This document shows positions 1 through 9,049 of a DNA stretch of 34,536 nucleotides, one piece after another. The stretch covers positions 1 through 34,536 of the forward strand of contig JAGHUT010000007.1 in assembly GCA_018064645.1 (NCBI GenBank), written 5' to 3'. The stretch is from Candidatus Crickella merdequi. Its GTDB lineage: Bacteria > Bacillota > Clostridia > Peptostreptococcales > Anaerovoracaceae. The notes below the pieces were generated by a model. The model was given only the letters and a program-made list of their open reading frames with translations, was not told the origin of the DNA and made no database searches. Both the position numbers and the translations under genes were made by a program. How positions within the stretch are numbered: the stretch's first letter is position 1; each line of letters starts with the position of its first letter.

Positions 1-692
1 GAAGTATATCCATCAAATACAGTGGTTACTGCTACAGCAAGTCTGTCAGCAATTACCAGCTTCTTGAAATAACCCCAAATCATCAGCTGAAGACCTCTGC
101 AGAACTTATCATAATCGAAAGTATGCTCTGCAAAGAACTGAGGCTCAAGCCTGTTATATCTTCCGATAGGACCCTGTACAGCCTGCGGGAAGAATGAAAT
201 AAACAGCGCAAAGTGTGCAAGATCCTTCTCAGCCTTGATTGTTCCTCTGTAAATATCTACAAGATATCCAACGGACATGAACATGTAGAAGGAAATGCCC
301 ATAGGCAGAAGCAGATTGACATATGGCATCGCAATATCATATTTGAACATTGCGAAGATATCAATGATGCTCTCCCCCACCGAGTTGTAGTATTTAAATA
401 TAAAGAGCACTCCGAAGATCAATATGATTGTCCATACAAGAAGAGGCTTGTTTATTCTCTTTGCTTCTTTCTTATTTGCGGCAGTCTCCTTATTCTTCTC
501 CATCTTTAGACCTGATGCAAAAGTAACTGCGGTTGTACACAGCACAAAAATCAGAGGAATAACACCTGCGAACAGATAGAAGCCGTAGCTGGCGCCAAGA
601 AGAACAATCCACTGATAATTCTTAGGAACTACATAATATATGATATAAACTACTGCCAGAAAAAGCAGAAATGATAATGATGTTATTGACAT
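1..692 (-). CDS. MBOAT-family O-acyltransferase (AlgI/DltB-like), partial
   Basis: The C-terminus is cut off by the left edge of the window and there is no stop, so the ORF track misses it. I translated 230 residues from an ATG preceded by GGAGGAG. They show several hydrophobic segments (about residues 5-22, 28-55, 83-100, 120-148, 160-170) and the motif FFPQAVQGPIGRY near 167-179, typical of membrane-bound O-acyltransferases of the AlgI/PatA/DltB group. These move an acyl group, usually acetyl, across the membrane onto an extracellular polymer. The catalytic His of the family would lie beyond the edge. It starts 11 nt after the stop of an SGNH-like protein, the usual partner that completes acyl transfer outside the cell. 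No dlt-type carrier protein is seen here, so polysaccharide O-acetylation is the likelier role. Confidence 0.85.
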   Translation of the reverse strand, partial: MSITSLSFLLFLAVVYIIYYVVPKNYQWIVLLGASYGFYLFAGVIPLIFVLCTTAVTFASGLKMEKNKETAANKKEAKRINKPLLVWTIILIFGVLFIFKYYNSVGESIIDIFAMFKYDIAMPYVNLLLPMGISFYMFMSVGYLVDIYRGTIKAEKDLAHFALFISFFPQAVQGPIGRYNRLEPQFFAEHTFDYDKFCRGLQLMIWGYFKKLVIADRLAVAVTTVFDGYT

Positions 693-703
693 TTATGCTC
701 CTC

Positions 704-1756
704 CTACCAGCTTACAACGAAGCCTTTTTCGTTATATTTAGCAATATCGTTCTTGAACTGTGCAATGTCTTCTTCAAACTGTTTCTTTACACTATCACTT
801 GTTTTGCTAGGTGAAAGCTTGTATTTGTCTCTGATATAATACGCGAGACTGTCTGTAACCTTAAGAGAGCCCCTTATGTTGGTATGCTTAAGGTCATACA
901 TATCAGTCTGAAGATTAATTCCAAGCTGTGACTTCATCGGCTCATAATTATAATCCACAAAGTCAATTCCCATCTCCTCGCAGTAAGCCTCGATAACAGC
1001 ATGCTTCTTTGCAGTCCATCTAAGATCGTAATTACCAACAGCAAGAACCTTTATATCATTCTCTTTACACAGTTCAATGAGTCTTCCATACCAGTAGCGA
1101 GTATTCTCATCTACTTCATACTCCTTGCTGCTTACCATTCTCTCTCCAGAGATATCCTCCTGTGGAACAACCTGCGTTGTTGCATAATAGCCGTGAAGAT
1201 AATCATATTCATATTCAAAGCTGTCAATTCCATTAACAAGAACTTCTCCCCATCTGCCATGGAATCTGAGTAGCGGGAAGAAATAACTCTGTACAGTCTG
1301 AACACCGCCACTCTGCTCCGCAATGTCTTTAGCGGCCTCGTATTTTGTTCTGGATATTTTCTTGTAATCCATTCCTCTTCTCAGGAAAGGCTCTCTGAAC
1401 TCGTAATCATATGGAATAATCAGTGCTCCGGCTGCCAGAACAACCACCTTTGGGTTCTGTGTCTTTAGAGTCTCCTCCACTGTCAGATATGCAATCTGCG
1501 GTGACTGACACGAACATGCCCTGTTGTATGACACAATGCCTGTATCATCATACATCCTAAGCGGATTAACGCTCATCATCATAAGAGATGTTCCAACAAA
1601 AAGAACATCTACAGAATCTGCTTCTGTCTCATAGAATGATTTAGTCTGATTTGTGTCATGCTCGCTGAATGGAAAAAGAGCCCTGTTAACTCCAAGGAGA
1701 CATAGAATCAGAATCAATATGAAGAGTAATGCTTTTGTTGCCTGCTTCTTTGTCAT
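704..1756 (-). CDS. SGNH-hydrolase-like protein, MBOAT partner
   Basis: This 350-residue protein has an N-terminal signal anchor (about residues 8-27) and an extracytoplasmic domain. FVGTSLMMMS (about 53-62) carries a GTS that takes the place of the GDS/GSS nucleophile block, with Ser57 as candidate nucleophile. DLKHTN (about 288-293) fits the DxxH catalytic pair, Asp288/His291. Length and layout match DltD/AlgJ-like partners of MBOAT acyltransferases, which take the acyl group outside the cell and pass it to a polymer. Its ATG overlaps the upstream LysR stop by one base (TAATG), so translation is probably coupled, and MBOAT follows after 11 nt. The sugar or polymer substrate cannot be told from the sequence. 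Confidence 0.75.
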   Translation of the reverse strand: MTKKQATKALLFILILILCLLGVNRALFPFSEHDTNQTKSFYETEADSVDVLFVGTSLMMMSVNPLRMYDDTGIVSYNRACSCQSPQIAYLTVEETLKTQNPKVVVLAAGALIIPYDYEFREPFLRRGMDYKKISRTKYEAAKDIAEQSGGVQTVQSYFFPLLRFHGRWGEVLVNGIDSFEYEYDYLHGYYATTQVVPQEDISGERMVSSKEYEVDENTRYWYGRLIELCKENDIKVLAVGNYDLRWTAKKHAVIEAYCEEMGIDFVDYNYEPMKSQLGINLQTDMYDLKHTNIRGSLKVTDSLAYYIRDKYKLSPSKTSDSVKKQFEEDIAQFKNDIAKYNEKGFVVSW

Positions 1757-2694
1757 TATCTGTTTACTTCCTTAAGTATCTTTATAAACTCTGCTGCCGG
1801 TCTAGGCAGATATTTGTTCTTTGGATATGCAACATAGATTTCTCTTGTGCATATGTCTTTCTGTCCTATATACAGTGCCGGCAGACTGCTGAAATCTGCA
1901 CTTAGTGCACTGCTTTCTGTTACAAGTGAGGTTCCTACACCAGCAAGTGTAAGTGCAAGTGTTGTCATAGTCTGCTCTGCCATTATTGTGTGGTCAGGCC
2001 TAACACCATATGCCTTGAAAAGCTCTTCAAGCTTCTGTCCGATATGCTGCTCAGGCCTTAGTACTACAAAAGTTCTCTCACATAACTTCGTGAATTCTTC
2101 TTTTGTCAGTTCTCTAAGGCTGCGTCTGTCTCTCGGGTCTATCCTCTTGCCATCAAGGTCCCCGTTTACATCCCACTCTGATGGAACAGCAATATATATT
2201 AATTCATCTGCAAGCTTCTCATATGTGAATCTGTCAGGATCTCCCGGGATTGGCGTGATGAAAAGATCAAGTTCTCCTTTAATTGCAGCAGCTTCGAGTT
2301 CAGGAACTTTACGGTCTGCAATATTAATTTCAACCATTGGGTATTCTTTTGCAAAAGCACTTATTGCCTTAGGCATATATGCGATATTGAAGAATACTGC
2401 TCCTCCAACAGACAATGTTCCTGTCTGAAGACCCTCAATGTCTGCAAGCTTCTGCTTCATCTCTACTGACAGGCGCTCTGACTTCTCGATATAATCAAGA
2501 TAAACTCTTCCTGCATCTGTCAGTTCGAGAGGCTGCTTTGATCTGTCGAAAAGAACAGCACCAAGCTCTGTCTCCTTCTTCTTAAGATATGAGCTGAGCG
2601 CCGGTTGTGATATGCCGATACTTTCGGCTGCCACAGATATATTACGATATTCTGCAATTGCTTTGATGTAGTTTTCGTTAAGTTTCTTATCCAT
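1756..2694 (-). CDS. LysR-family transcriptional regulator
   Basis: The product is 312 residues. The track start (2718) adds eight residues, but the internal ATG at 2694 has GGCAGGAGCTC just upstream and gives the usual LTTR N-terminus, MDKKLNENYIKAIAEY. The helix-turn-helix covers about residues 10-60 (SVAAESIGISQPALSSYLKK), followed by a LysR-substrate effector domain of two Rossmann-like lobes (about 90-305). It is the first gene of an operon with the SGNH and MBOAT genes. A regulator co-transcribed with its likely targets suggests feedback control. The region upstream holds a palindromic, promoter-overlapping sequence that could be its own operator. The effector is unknown. Confidence 0.9.
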   Translation of the reverse strand: MDKKLNENYIKAIAEYRNISVAAESIGISQPALSSYLKKKETELGAVLFDRSKQPLELTDAGRVYLDYIEKSERLSVEMKQKLADIEGLQTGTLSVGGAVFFNIAYMPKAISAFAKEYPMVEINIADRKVPELEAAAIKGELDLFITPIPGDPDRFTYEKLADELIYIAVPSEWDVNGDLDGKRIDPRDRRSLRELTKEEFTKLCERTFVVLRPEQHIGQKLEELFKAYGVRPDHTIMAEQTMTTLALTLAGVGTSLVTESSALSADFSSLPALYIGQKDICTREIYVAYPKNKYLPRPAAEFIKILKEVNR

Positions 2695-2735
2695 TGAGCT
2701 CCTGCCATAAGTTCTCATTTATACTTAATGCAACT

Positions 2736-2769
2736 GTATAATATTATACTTATACTACTTCCAAGTCAA
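2736..2769 (-). promoter_or_regulatory. Candidate promoter and palindrome upstream of the LysR operon
   Basis: On the minus strand TTGACT (2764-2769) stands 17 nt from TAATAT (2741-2746). The same stretch holds a perfect 14-bp palindrome, GTATAATATTATAC (2736-2749), lying over the -10 region, and further AGTATAA repeats on both sides. Seen directly: the palindrome and hexamers. Inferred: autoregulation by the LysR protein. Confidence 0.45.
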
Positions 2770-2770
2770 T

Positions 2771-2798
2771 AAAAAAGCCTCCAGCAGGCTGAAGGCTT
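2771..2798 (-). terminator. Intrinsic terminator of the DASS transporter gene
   Basis: On the minus strand AAGCCTTCAG, loop CCTG, CTGGAGGCTT form a 10-bp stem with one G-T pair, followed by TTTT. It lies 11 nt after the transporter stop. Confidence 0.85.
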
Positions 2799-2808
2799 GA
2801 TTATTATC

Positions 2809-4257
2809 TTAAATTGTACTGAATGCCGGCCAGTATTCTACACAAAGCCATGATGCAACTGACATCAGGAGAATAACCATAATTGTCATACCAACGCCCT
2901 TCTTGAGCATGAACTTAGGCTCAAGACCATAACCAACAGGAATAGCTCTGATTGATGTTGGAAGCATGTATGAAATATTAACTCCGATTGTTGCAACGTA
3001 GATATAAGGAATTGGATTAAGGCCGATTCCGGAAACAATACTGATTACAATCGGCATTGCAACTGCTGCTGTAGCAGTGTTGCTTGTCATATCTGACATC
3101 AGCAGTGTAACAGTTACGATTACAAGAACTGTCATGAATCCGCCGTTAAGTCCTATTGAATCCATAGCAGCACCAATTGCAGCTGCTGCACCTGTCTCAT
3201 TAATGAGTGTGCCTGCAGCAAGACCACCGGCAAAGATGTAGAGAAGATCCCATATAACCTTCTTCTCTGCGCTCTTCCATCTGATGAGTCTTGTACCGTC
3301 TCTTCTCATTACAACGAAAGCGAGTATTGCACATGTAATAAATACATAAGCAGGCTTAAGTCCAGGAAGAAGTGTCTGATAGAACTGTCTTGTAAAGGCA
3401 AGAACTGTAGCTACTACAAAGAGTGCAAGAGCCCACTTTTCTTCGAAGGACATTTTTCCCATAGACTTGTATTTCTCAGCAAAATAGTCTCGTGAACCGC
3501 CAAGGGATTCTCCCTTCTTACAGCATAACAGCAGATAAATAATGTTACTTACAACAAGAATTATCATAAGCGGCAGGAATCTCACAACCCAGTGCATGTA
3601 GATGAACTCTTCGCCTGTCAGATCCTGAAGATACTGAACTGTTACAAGGTTCATAGCACCACCTAAAGGAGTTGCCATTCCACCAACACCTGCACCATAT
3701 GCAATTGTCATAAGAATCATTGAACCGGTTCTGCTCTCAGCAATGTCTGTAATTCCAACATACTTAAGCATTGATACAGCAATCGGTGTGATAGCTGCAC
3801 ATACAACCGCATTGGGCAGAACGGCCGAAAGAACAGCTGTAAGTATGAACCAGAAAGCAATTTGCCCCCTAAGGCTGTTGCCGATCAGCATGAGGAACAT
3901 TGATGCAATTCTCTTATCGAGTCCAGATACCTCCCAGGCTGCTGTTATAAGAGAAGCTCCCAGGAGCAGCATAATAGTCTCATTTGCATAATTGGCAATA
4001 ATGAGAGACATATCGCACATCATGAAGATTGCGTTAAGAGTAATAGGAAGAAGTGCAGTAACGGCGAAATCAATCGGTCCTGTTACCCACCAGTAAGCCA
4101 TCCACGCAATTGTTCCAATAGCACCTCTGGCTGCAGCAGTCTCAAAGAATGATGTCGGCAGCAGTGTATAGCACAGGAAGAAAAGCAGCGGACCCACAAG
4201 AAGGTGAACAATTCTCATTGTTACCTCTCTCTGTGTGTAAGTTTTCTGTAAAGACAT
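2809..4257 (-). CDS. DASS/SLC13-family sodium:anion symporter
   Basis: This 482-residue integral membrane protein has roughly 11-12 hydrophobic segments. The C-terminal half carries TSNTATAAVAMPI, the SNT signature of the divalent anion:Na+ symporter family (CitT/SdcS/VcINDY), and the N-terminal half has the matching loop GGMATPLGGAMN. The family imports dicarboxylates, citrate or sulfate across the plasma membrane; the exact substrate cannot be read from the sequence. The start is supported by GAGGTG four bases upstream. The gene stands alone between its own promoter and terminator, divergent from an acyl-CoA-ligase-like gene. The nearby LysR gene points away and has its own promoter, so a regulatory link is not shown. 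Confidence 0.88.
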   Translation of the reverse strand: MSLQKTYTQREVTMRIVHLLVGPLLFFLCYTLLPTSFFETAAARGAIGTIAWMAYWWVTGPIDFAVTALLPITLNAIFMMCDMSLIIANYANETIMLLLGASLITAAWEVSGLDKRIASMFLMLIGNSLRGQIAFWFILTAVLSAVLPNAVVCAAITPIAVSMLKYVGITDIAESRTGSMILMTIAYGAGVGGMATPLGGAMNLVTVQYLQDLTGEEFIYMHWVVRFLPLMIILVVSNIIYLLLCCKKGESLGGSRDYFAEKYKSMGKMSFEEKWALALFVVATVLAFTRQFYQTLLPGLKPAYVFITCAILAFVVMRRDGTRLIRWKSAEKKVIWDLLYIFAGGLAAGTLINETGAAAAIGAAMDSIGLNGGFMTVLVIVTVTLLMSDMTSNTATAAVAMPIVISIVSGIGLNPIPYIYVATIGVNISYMLPTSIRAIPVGYGLEPKFMLKKGVGMTIMVILLMSVASWLCVEYWPAFSTI

Positions 4258-4317
4258 TAAACACCTCTATAACTTTTTGTTTATTTATATATAACTTATG
4301 ATTTATAATCCTTGTGT

Positions 4318-4345
4318 ATTCTACACCTTTATCTGCTAAAATCAA
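4318..4345 (-). promoter_or_regulatory. Predicted sigma-A promoter for the DASS transporter
   Basis: On the minus strand TTGATT (4340-4345), a 16-nt spacer and TAGAAT (4318-4323) lie about 55 nt upstream of the transporter start. Confidence 0.6.
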
Positions 4346-4405
4346 GGAGTTTTTGCGTCGCACTCTCATTTATCACGACAATGAACTTTCGATTTGTAGT
4401 ATAAT

Positions 4406-4414
4406 TGATATAAT
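4406..4414 (+). promoter_or_regulatory. Candidate extended -10 promoter for the acyl-CoA ligase/aspartate kinase operon
   Basis: TGATATAAT is a perfect extended -10 element. A second TATAAT overlaps just upstream (4400-4405). No good -35 is seen at the right spacing, as allowed for extended -10 promoters. The ATG at 4453 follows. Confidence 0.5.
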
Positions 4415-4452
4415 TATGGGCTTATTTTTATTTGAACGACAAGGAGATATTA

Positions 4453-5931
4453 ATGTACCCATCAATCATTGAGAATCTTGCACATCATGCAATGACAAAC
4501 CCGGATAAGCTTTGCTTTGCTGACGAGCGCAAGGAACTTACATATAAGGAAACATGGGAGGCAATTTACGGCCTTTCAGAGGAACTGAAGGCACGTGGCA
4601 TCAGGAAGGATGACTGTGTTGTAATTGAATGTAACCAGAGTGCTGATTTCATGATTTTCGATCTTGCAATTCAGCTGGCGGGAGGTATATTCGTTCCACT
4701 TGAGAAGAATGTTGCACTTGCAAGAGCTGAAGAAATCGCAGGAGATACAGAAGCTGCCCTCTTCGTTGGCAAGAAGCCGCTTGAAGGATATGATTTTATG
4801 GAAATAGATGAAGCATGCAGCTATGCAGCATCACCGGCAGCACTTGAAGATGTAGCATTCCCGGATATCAACGATGTAGCGGAAATACTTTTCTCAACAG
4901 GTACTACAGGAAAAAGCAAGGGAATCGTCCTCACCCACAGAAGCAACATATCAATCGCAGAGAATGTATGCCAGGGTGTTAAGATGAAGGCTGACAACGT
5001 TGAGATGATTCCAATGCCAACAAGCCATTCACACGGACTTAGAAGAAGTTATGCCAACCTGGCTAACGGCAGCTCAGTAATATATATTGGAAAGATTACA
5101 CTTCTCAAGAAGCTTTTCAGCATGATGGACCAGTACGGTGTAACAAGCATGGACCTTTCACCAAGTATGCTTTCGATTATTTTCAAGCTCAGCAAGGACA
5201 AAATCGGAGAGTATGCTGATGTTATGGACTATGTTCAGCTGGGTTCTGCCCCACTCCCTGAGGAGGATAAGCAGCACCTTGCAAGACTTCTGCCTAATAC
5301 AAGACTGTATAATTTCTATGGAAGCACAGAAGCCGGCTGCTCATGCCTTCTTGACTTCAATGAGGCACCAGGCAAGAAAGGCTGCATCGGTAAGCCAGCA
5401 GTCAATTCAAAGTTCATCGTTGTTGATGAAAACCGAAAAGAAATTCAGTCATCACCGGATAACCTTGGATTCCTTGCAAGCACAGGTCCTATCAATATGA
5501 AGGAATATTACAAGGCGCCTGAGCTGACTAAGGAAGCTATGCCTGATGGAGATTACATTTACACTAAGGATCTTGGATATATTGATGAGAATGGCTATGT
5601 ATACATGCTTGGACGTAAAGACGATGTAATCAACTACGCCGGCATCAAAATCAGCCCTGAAGAGCTTGAATCTCTTATTGTAAAGAATCCGCTGATTAAA
5701 GACTGTGCTCTTGTTCCAGTGGATGACCCTCTTACAGGTCAGGCCCCTAAGCTGTATATCTCACTTGAGGACAGCACTAAAGATGAATACGATGTCAAGG
5801 CATTCAAGGTATTCCTCTCCGAGATTATCGATCAGAACAAGCAGCCTAAATACATTGAGATAATTGATGAGATTCCAAGAACATTCAACGGCAAGATTAT
5901 ACGTAAGAATCTCATTGCACTTAACAAATAG
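4453..5931 (+). CDS. AMP-dependent acyl-CoA synthetase/ligase (ANL superfamily)
   Basis: The track starts at a TTG (4432), but AAGGAG at 4441-4446 ideally serves the ATG at 4453, giving 492 residues. The phosphate-binding A3 loop FSTGTTGKSKGIVLTH lies near residues 147-162. NFYGSTEAGC (near 290) is the A5 motif, KDLGYIDENGYVYMLGRKDD the A7/A8 hinge region, and PRTFNGKIIRK near the C-terminus holds the A10 lysine. Such enzymes activate a carboxylate as acyl-AMP and usually load it on CoA. The sequence does not reveal the acid. No carrier domain is attached. Aspartate kinase starts 15 nt downstream, so the two are co-transcribed, an unusual pairing. Confidence 0.85.
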   Translation: MYPSIIENLAHHAMTNPDKLCFADERKELTYKETWEAIYGLSEELKARGIRKDDCVVIECNQSADFMIFDLAIQLAGGIFVPLEKNVALARAEEIAGDTEAALFVGKKPLEGYDFMEIDEACSYAASPAALEDVAFPDINDVAEILFSTGTTGKSKGIVLTHRSNISIAENVCQGVKMKADNVEMIPMPTSHSHGLRRSYANLANGSSVIYIGKITLLKKLFSMMDQYGVTSMDLSPSMLSIIFKLSKDKIGEYADVMDYVQLGSAPLPEEDKQHLARLLPNTRLYNFYGSTEAGCSCLLDFNEAPGKKGCIGKPAVNSKFIVVDENRKEIQSSPDNLGFLASTGPINMKEYYKAPELTKEAMPDGDYIYTKDLGYIDENGYVYMLGRKDDVINYAGIKISPEELESLIVKNPLIKDCALVPVDDPLTGQAPKLYISLEDSTKDEYDVKAFKVFLSEIIDQNKQPKYIEIIDEIPRTFNGKIIRKNLIALNK

Positions 5932-5945
5932 GGGGATTATTACAT

Positions 5946-7259
5946 ATGGGACTTAAAGTAGTTAAATTCGGAGGCTCTTCAGTTGCCGATGGAATTCAGC
6001 TTGCAAAAATGAAGGCCATTGTCGAGGCAGATCCTGCTCGCCGATATGTGGTTGTTTCTGCACCGGGCAAGCGTTTCTCAGGCGACAGCAAGATTACTGA
6101 CCTCCTCTTCCTGTGCAAGTCACAGAAGGACAGAAACGTAGATTATGAGCAGCTTTTTCAGGTAATCGCAGACAGATACAGCGGCATCATGCACAGCCTG
6201 GATATTGAAGCCGATCTTGATGGAGAGCTTGCTCTCATCAAAGAGAGACTTGAGGCTGGCTGGTCAGAGGATTACATTGTAAGCCGAGGAGAATACCTCT
6301 CCGCATTTCTGGTAGCTGCGTATCTGGGATATGATTTTATCGACACAAAGGGACTCATCCTCTTCGATTCAAGAGGAAGACTCCTCGCTGAGGAGACCAA
6401 CGAGGCACTCAAGGCAGAGCTGGCTAAACATGAGCATGCAGTAATTCCTGGTTTCTACGGTTCACAGATTGGCACAGAGGAAGTTAAGCTTCTCTCAAGA
6501 GGTGGTTCAGATGTAACTGGTTCTCTTGTTGCAAGAGCTGTCGGAGCTGATATCTATGAGAACTGGACAGACGTTTCCGGCCTTCTCATGGCAGACCCAA
6601 GAATCATTCCAAATCCGGCACCAATCGAAAGCATCTCCTATATGGAGCTTAGAGAGCTTTCATACATGGGTGCAAGCGTTCTTCACGAGGATGCAGTATT
6701 CCCTGTTAGAGAGTCTGACATTCCGATTAACATAAGGAACACTAACAGGCCAGATGACCCGGGCACATTCATTACCGCAGAGAAGGATGCTTCATCCTGC
6801 CGCGTAATCAGCGGTATTGCAGGCAAGAAGGACTTTACTGTAATTGCCATTTACAAGAACATGATGAACAAGGAGATGGGTTTCGTACGAAAGGCTCTCA
6901 TGATTCTCGAAGAGAACCAGATTAATTTCGATCATATGCCTACAGGAATTGATTCTCTGTCCATCGTTATCGAAAGTTCAGAGCTTGATGGCAAGCTTGA
7001 GGATGTACTCGAAGCATTTGAACGCCAGCTTTCTCCAGATGACATTGAGGTATTTACAGATGTAGCGCTTATTGCTGCAGTTGGAATTGGTATGAAAGGA
7101 ACGCCAGGAAGCTCTGCAAGGGTTCTTAAAGCGGTAGCCGATGCAGGCATCAACCTTAGAATGATTAACCAGAGCACAAGTGAGATAAGCGTAATTATAG
7201 GTGTAGAAGCAGCCTTCTTCGAGAAAGCAATGCAGGTGATTTACAAAGAATTCGTATAA
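5946..7259 (+). CDS. Aspartate kinase
   Basis: This 437-residue protein phosphorylates L-aspartate with ATP, the first step toward lysine, threonine, methionine and diaminopimelate. The kinase domain starts with VVKFGGSSVAD (residues 5-15, the signature) and includes SRGEYLSAFL and LSRGGSDVTGSLVARA. Two ACT-type regulatory domains follow: about 295-345 (FTVIAIYKNMMNKEMGFVRK) and about 370-437 (VGIGMKGTPGSSARVLKAV, then INQSTSEISVIIGVE). The length fits monofunctional clostridial enzymes. Feedback control by lysine or threonine is likely from the family, but which one cannot be told. No homoserine dehydrogenase or asd gene lies in the window. It is the second gene after the ANL ligase and ends at a strong terminator. 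Confidence 0.93.
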   Translation: MGLKVVKFGGSSVADGIQLAKMKAIVEADPARRYVVVSAPGKRFSGDSKITDLLFLCKSQKDRNVDYEQLFQVIADRYSGIMHSLDIEADLDGELALIKERLEAGWSEDYIVSRGEYLSAFLVAAYLGYDFIDTKGLILFDSRGRLLAEETNEALKAELAKHEHAVIPGFYGSQIGTEEVKLLSRGGSDVTGSLVARAVGADIYENWTDVSGLLMADPRIIPNPAPIESISYMELRELSYMGASVLHEDAVFPVRESDIPINIRNTNRPDDPGTFITAEKDASSCRVISGIAGKKDFTVIAIYKNMMNKEMGFVRKALMILEENQINFDHMPTGIDSLSIVIESSELDGKLEDVLEAFERQLSPDDIEVFTDVALIAAVGIGMKGTPGSSARVLKAVADAGINLRMINQSTSEISVIIGVEAAFFEKAMQVIYKEFV

Positions 7260-7266
7260 CAAGCAA

Positions 7267-7293
7267 AGAGCCTTCGCTGTGAAGGCTCTTTTT
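7267..7293 (+). terminator. Intrinsic terminator after aspartate kinase
   Basis: AGAGCCTTC, loop GCTGT, GAAGGCTCT and TTTT form a 9-bp perfect stem. It also lies just downstream of the convergent ABC transporter gene and may serve it weakly. Confidence 0.9.
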
Positions 7294-7301
7294 CATATAA
7301 T

Positions 7302-9038
7302 TTATGCTCTGTATAGTGCCTCGTAGACACCGCCAAGTTCAAGGAGTTCCTCATGAGTTCCACTCTCAGCGATTCCCTCCTCAGTCAGAACGAGTATTCG
7401 CTCTGCATTCCTGATTGTGCTCAGTCTATGGGCAATAACTATTGTTGTTCTGTTCTTAGCCAGCTTCTCAAGAGACTCCTGAACGATTCTCTCGCTCTCG
7501 TTATCAAGAGCTGAAGTCGCCTCATCGAAGATGAGAATCGGTGGATTCTTGAGGAATACTCTGGCGATAGAAAGTCTCTGCTTCTGTCCACCGGAAAGTT
7601 TGATTCCTCTCTGACCGATATCTGCGTCGTATCCGTTGTCCAGCGACATAATGAAGTCATGAGCATTAGCATTCTTTGCCGCCTCAATTACCTCTTCTCT
7701 CGTTGCATCCGGCTTGCCATAGAGAATATTCTCATAAATTGTTCCTGCAAAAAGATATACATCCTGCTGCACAATTCCGATGTGGTTGCGAAGGCTCTTC
7801 TGCTTGAAGTGACGGATATCTGTGCCATCAATCTTAATGCTTCCGCCGGTAACATCATAGAAACGAGGAATAAGAGAACACAGGGTTGTCTTACCTGCTC
7901 CCGATGAACCTACAAGAGCTGTATATGATCCTGCCTTTATATCAAGATCAATGTGATCAAGAACTATATCAGTACTGTCATGATATCCGAAGCTTACATC
8001 TTCAAATACAATCTCACCAGAAACATTTCCCATATCCACAGCATCATCATCGTCCTGAATGTCAGGATCTATGTTCATTATCTCAAGGAATCTTTCGAAA
8101 CCTGAGTAACCGTTCTGGAACATTTCTGTAAAATCAACCAGTGTTCTGATAGGGTCTGTAAATACACTGATATACAGAAGGAAGGTTACAAGATCAGTAA
8201 CGTCAAGGCTTCCTCTTGCAATAAGTATGCAGCCGACAAGGATAACACAGACCTGTATCATTGTTGTAAAAGTCGCTACTCCAGCCTGGAAAGTTCCCAT
8301 ATATCTGTAGTTGTTTCTTTTTGAGTCGAGGAAGTTATCATTTCCGACCTTGAACTTCCTGTTCTCAATGTCCTCGTTCGCAAAAGACTTAACAACTCTG
8401 ATTCCGGCAAGATTATCTTCTATCTGGCCATTAATCTCGGCAATCCTCTGGCGATTGAGCCTGAATGCACGGCGCATCTTCTTATTAAGAAAATACGCGA
8501 AAGTGAACATGAATGGCAGAATAATAAATGCTGCAAAAGTCAGGCTCGGATTGATGCTGAACAGAATAACGAGAGCACCTGTAATCTTAAGCAATGACAG
8601 AATAATATTCTCCGGACCATGATGAAGAAGCTCTGTAATGTCAAAAAGGTCGGTTGTAACCCTGCTCATAAGCTGGCCGACCTTGGCATCATCATAGAAT
8701 CTGAAGGACAGCTTCTGCAGGTGATCAAATATCTCCTCTCTCATCTTATACTCGATTTTTGCTCCCATAATGTGGCCGTAGTTGCCTATAAAGAATCTGG
8801 CACAGAAATCCACCACAAGAAGTGCTGCCAGGAACAGTGCAACATAAGCAAGCTTGTGCATGATAACAGCAGCATCCTCATGTATAAGAGTCGAAGTGAC
8901 ATAACGTACAACAAGTGGAATTGTCAGAGCAACCGCAGATGACAAAGTCGCAAAAATCATATCTGCCCAGAACAGTCCACGCTGTGGCTTGTAGTAGGCA
9001 ATCATTCTCTTTAAGTTCTCGCTTTTAAATTTTTTCAT
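7302..9038 (-). CDS. ABC exporter half-transporter (fused membrane and ATPase domains)
   Basis: This 578-residue protein has an N-terminal type-IV exporter membrane domain (six helices, about residues 15-310) and a C-terminal nucleotide-binding domain (about 335-578). The latter has Walker A GSSGAGKTT, Q-loop VQQDVYLF, signature LSGGQKQRLSIAR, Walker B ILIFDEATSALD and switch histidine AHRLS. This is the MsbA/LmrA/BmrA architecture, exporting lipids, peptides or drugs as a dimer; the single gene suggests a homodimer. It starts 11 nt after the stop of a racemase-family gene, with AAGGGGACT as the ribosome binding site, so both share one transcript. The substrate is unknown; an amino-acid-derived or D-amino-acid-containing compound is only a guess from the neighbour. 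Confidence 0.92.
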   Translation of the reverse strand: MKKFKSENLKRMIAYYKPQRGLFWADMIFATLSSAVALTIPLVVRYVTSTLIHEDAAVIMHKLAYVALFLAALLVVDFCARFFIGNYGHIMGAKIEYKMREEIFDHLQKLSFRFYDDAKVGQLMSRVTTDLFDITELLHHGPENIILSLLKITGALVILFSINPSLTFAAFIILPFMFTFAYFLNKKMRRAFRLNRQRIAEINGQIEDNLAGIRVVKSFANEDIENRKFKVGNDNFLDSKRNNYRYMGTFQAGVATFTTMIQVCVILVGCILIARGSLDVTDLVTFLLYISVFTDPIRTLVDFTEMFQNGYSGFERFLEIMNIDPDIQDDDDAVDMGNVSGEIVFEDVSFGYHDSTDIVLDHIDLDIKAGSYTALVGSSGAGKTTLCSLIPRFYDVTGGSIKIDGTDIRHFKQKSLRNHIGIVQQDVYLFAGTIYENILYGKPDATREEVIEAAKNANAHDFIMSLDNGYDADIGQRGIKLSGGQKQRLSIARVFLKNPPILIFDEATSALDNESERIVQESLEKLAKNRTTIVIAHRLSTIRNAERILVLTEEGIAESGTHEELLELGGVYEALYRA

Positions 9039-9049
9039 TTAGTCCCCTT

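Noticed and set aside
213-509. 98-aa plus-strand ORF
   Set aside because: It lies antisense within the MBOAT gene, which has a clear family motif and ribosome binding site on the minus strand.
1847-2428. 193-aa plus-strand ORF
   Set aside because: It is antisense to the LysR gene, with a Ser-rich composition typical of a shadow frame and no ribosome binding site.
1-5931. A dlt (teichoic acid D-alanylation) operon made of the MBOAT, SGNH and ANL genes
   Set aside because: The ANL gene is on the other strand behind a transporter, its A3 motif is acyl-CoA-ligase-like rather than DltA-like, and no DltC carrier gene is present.
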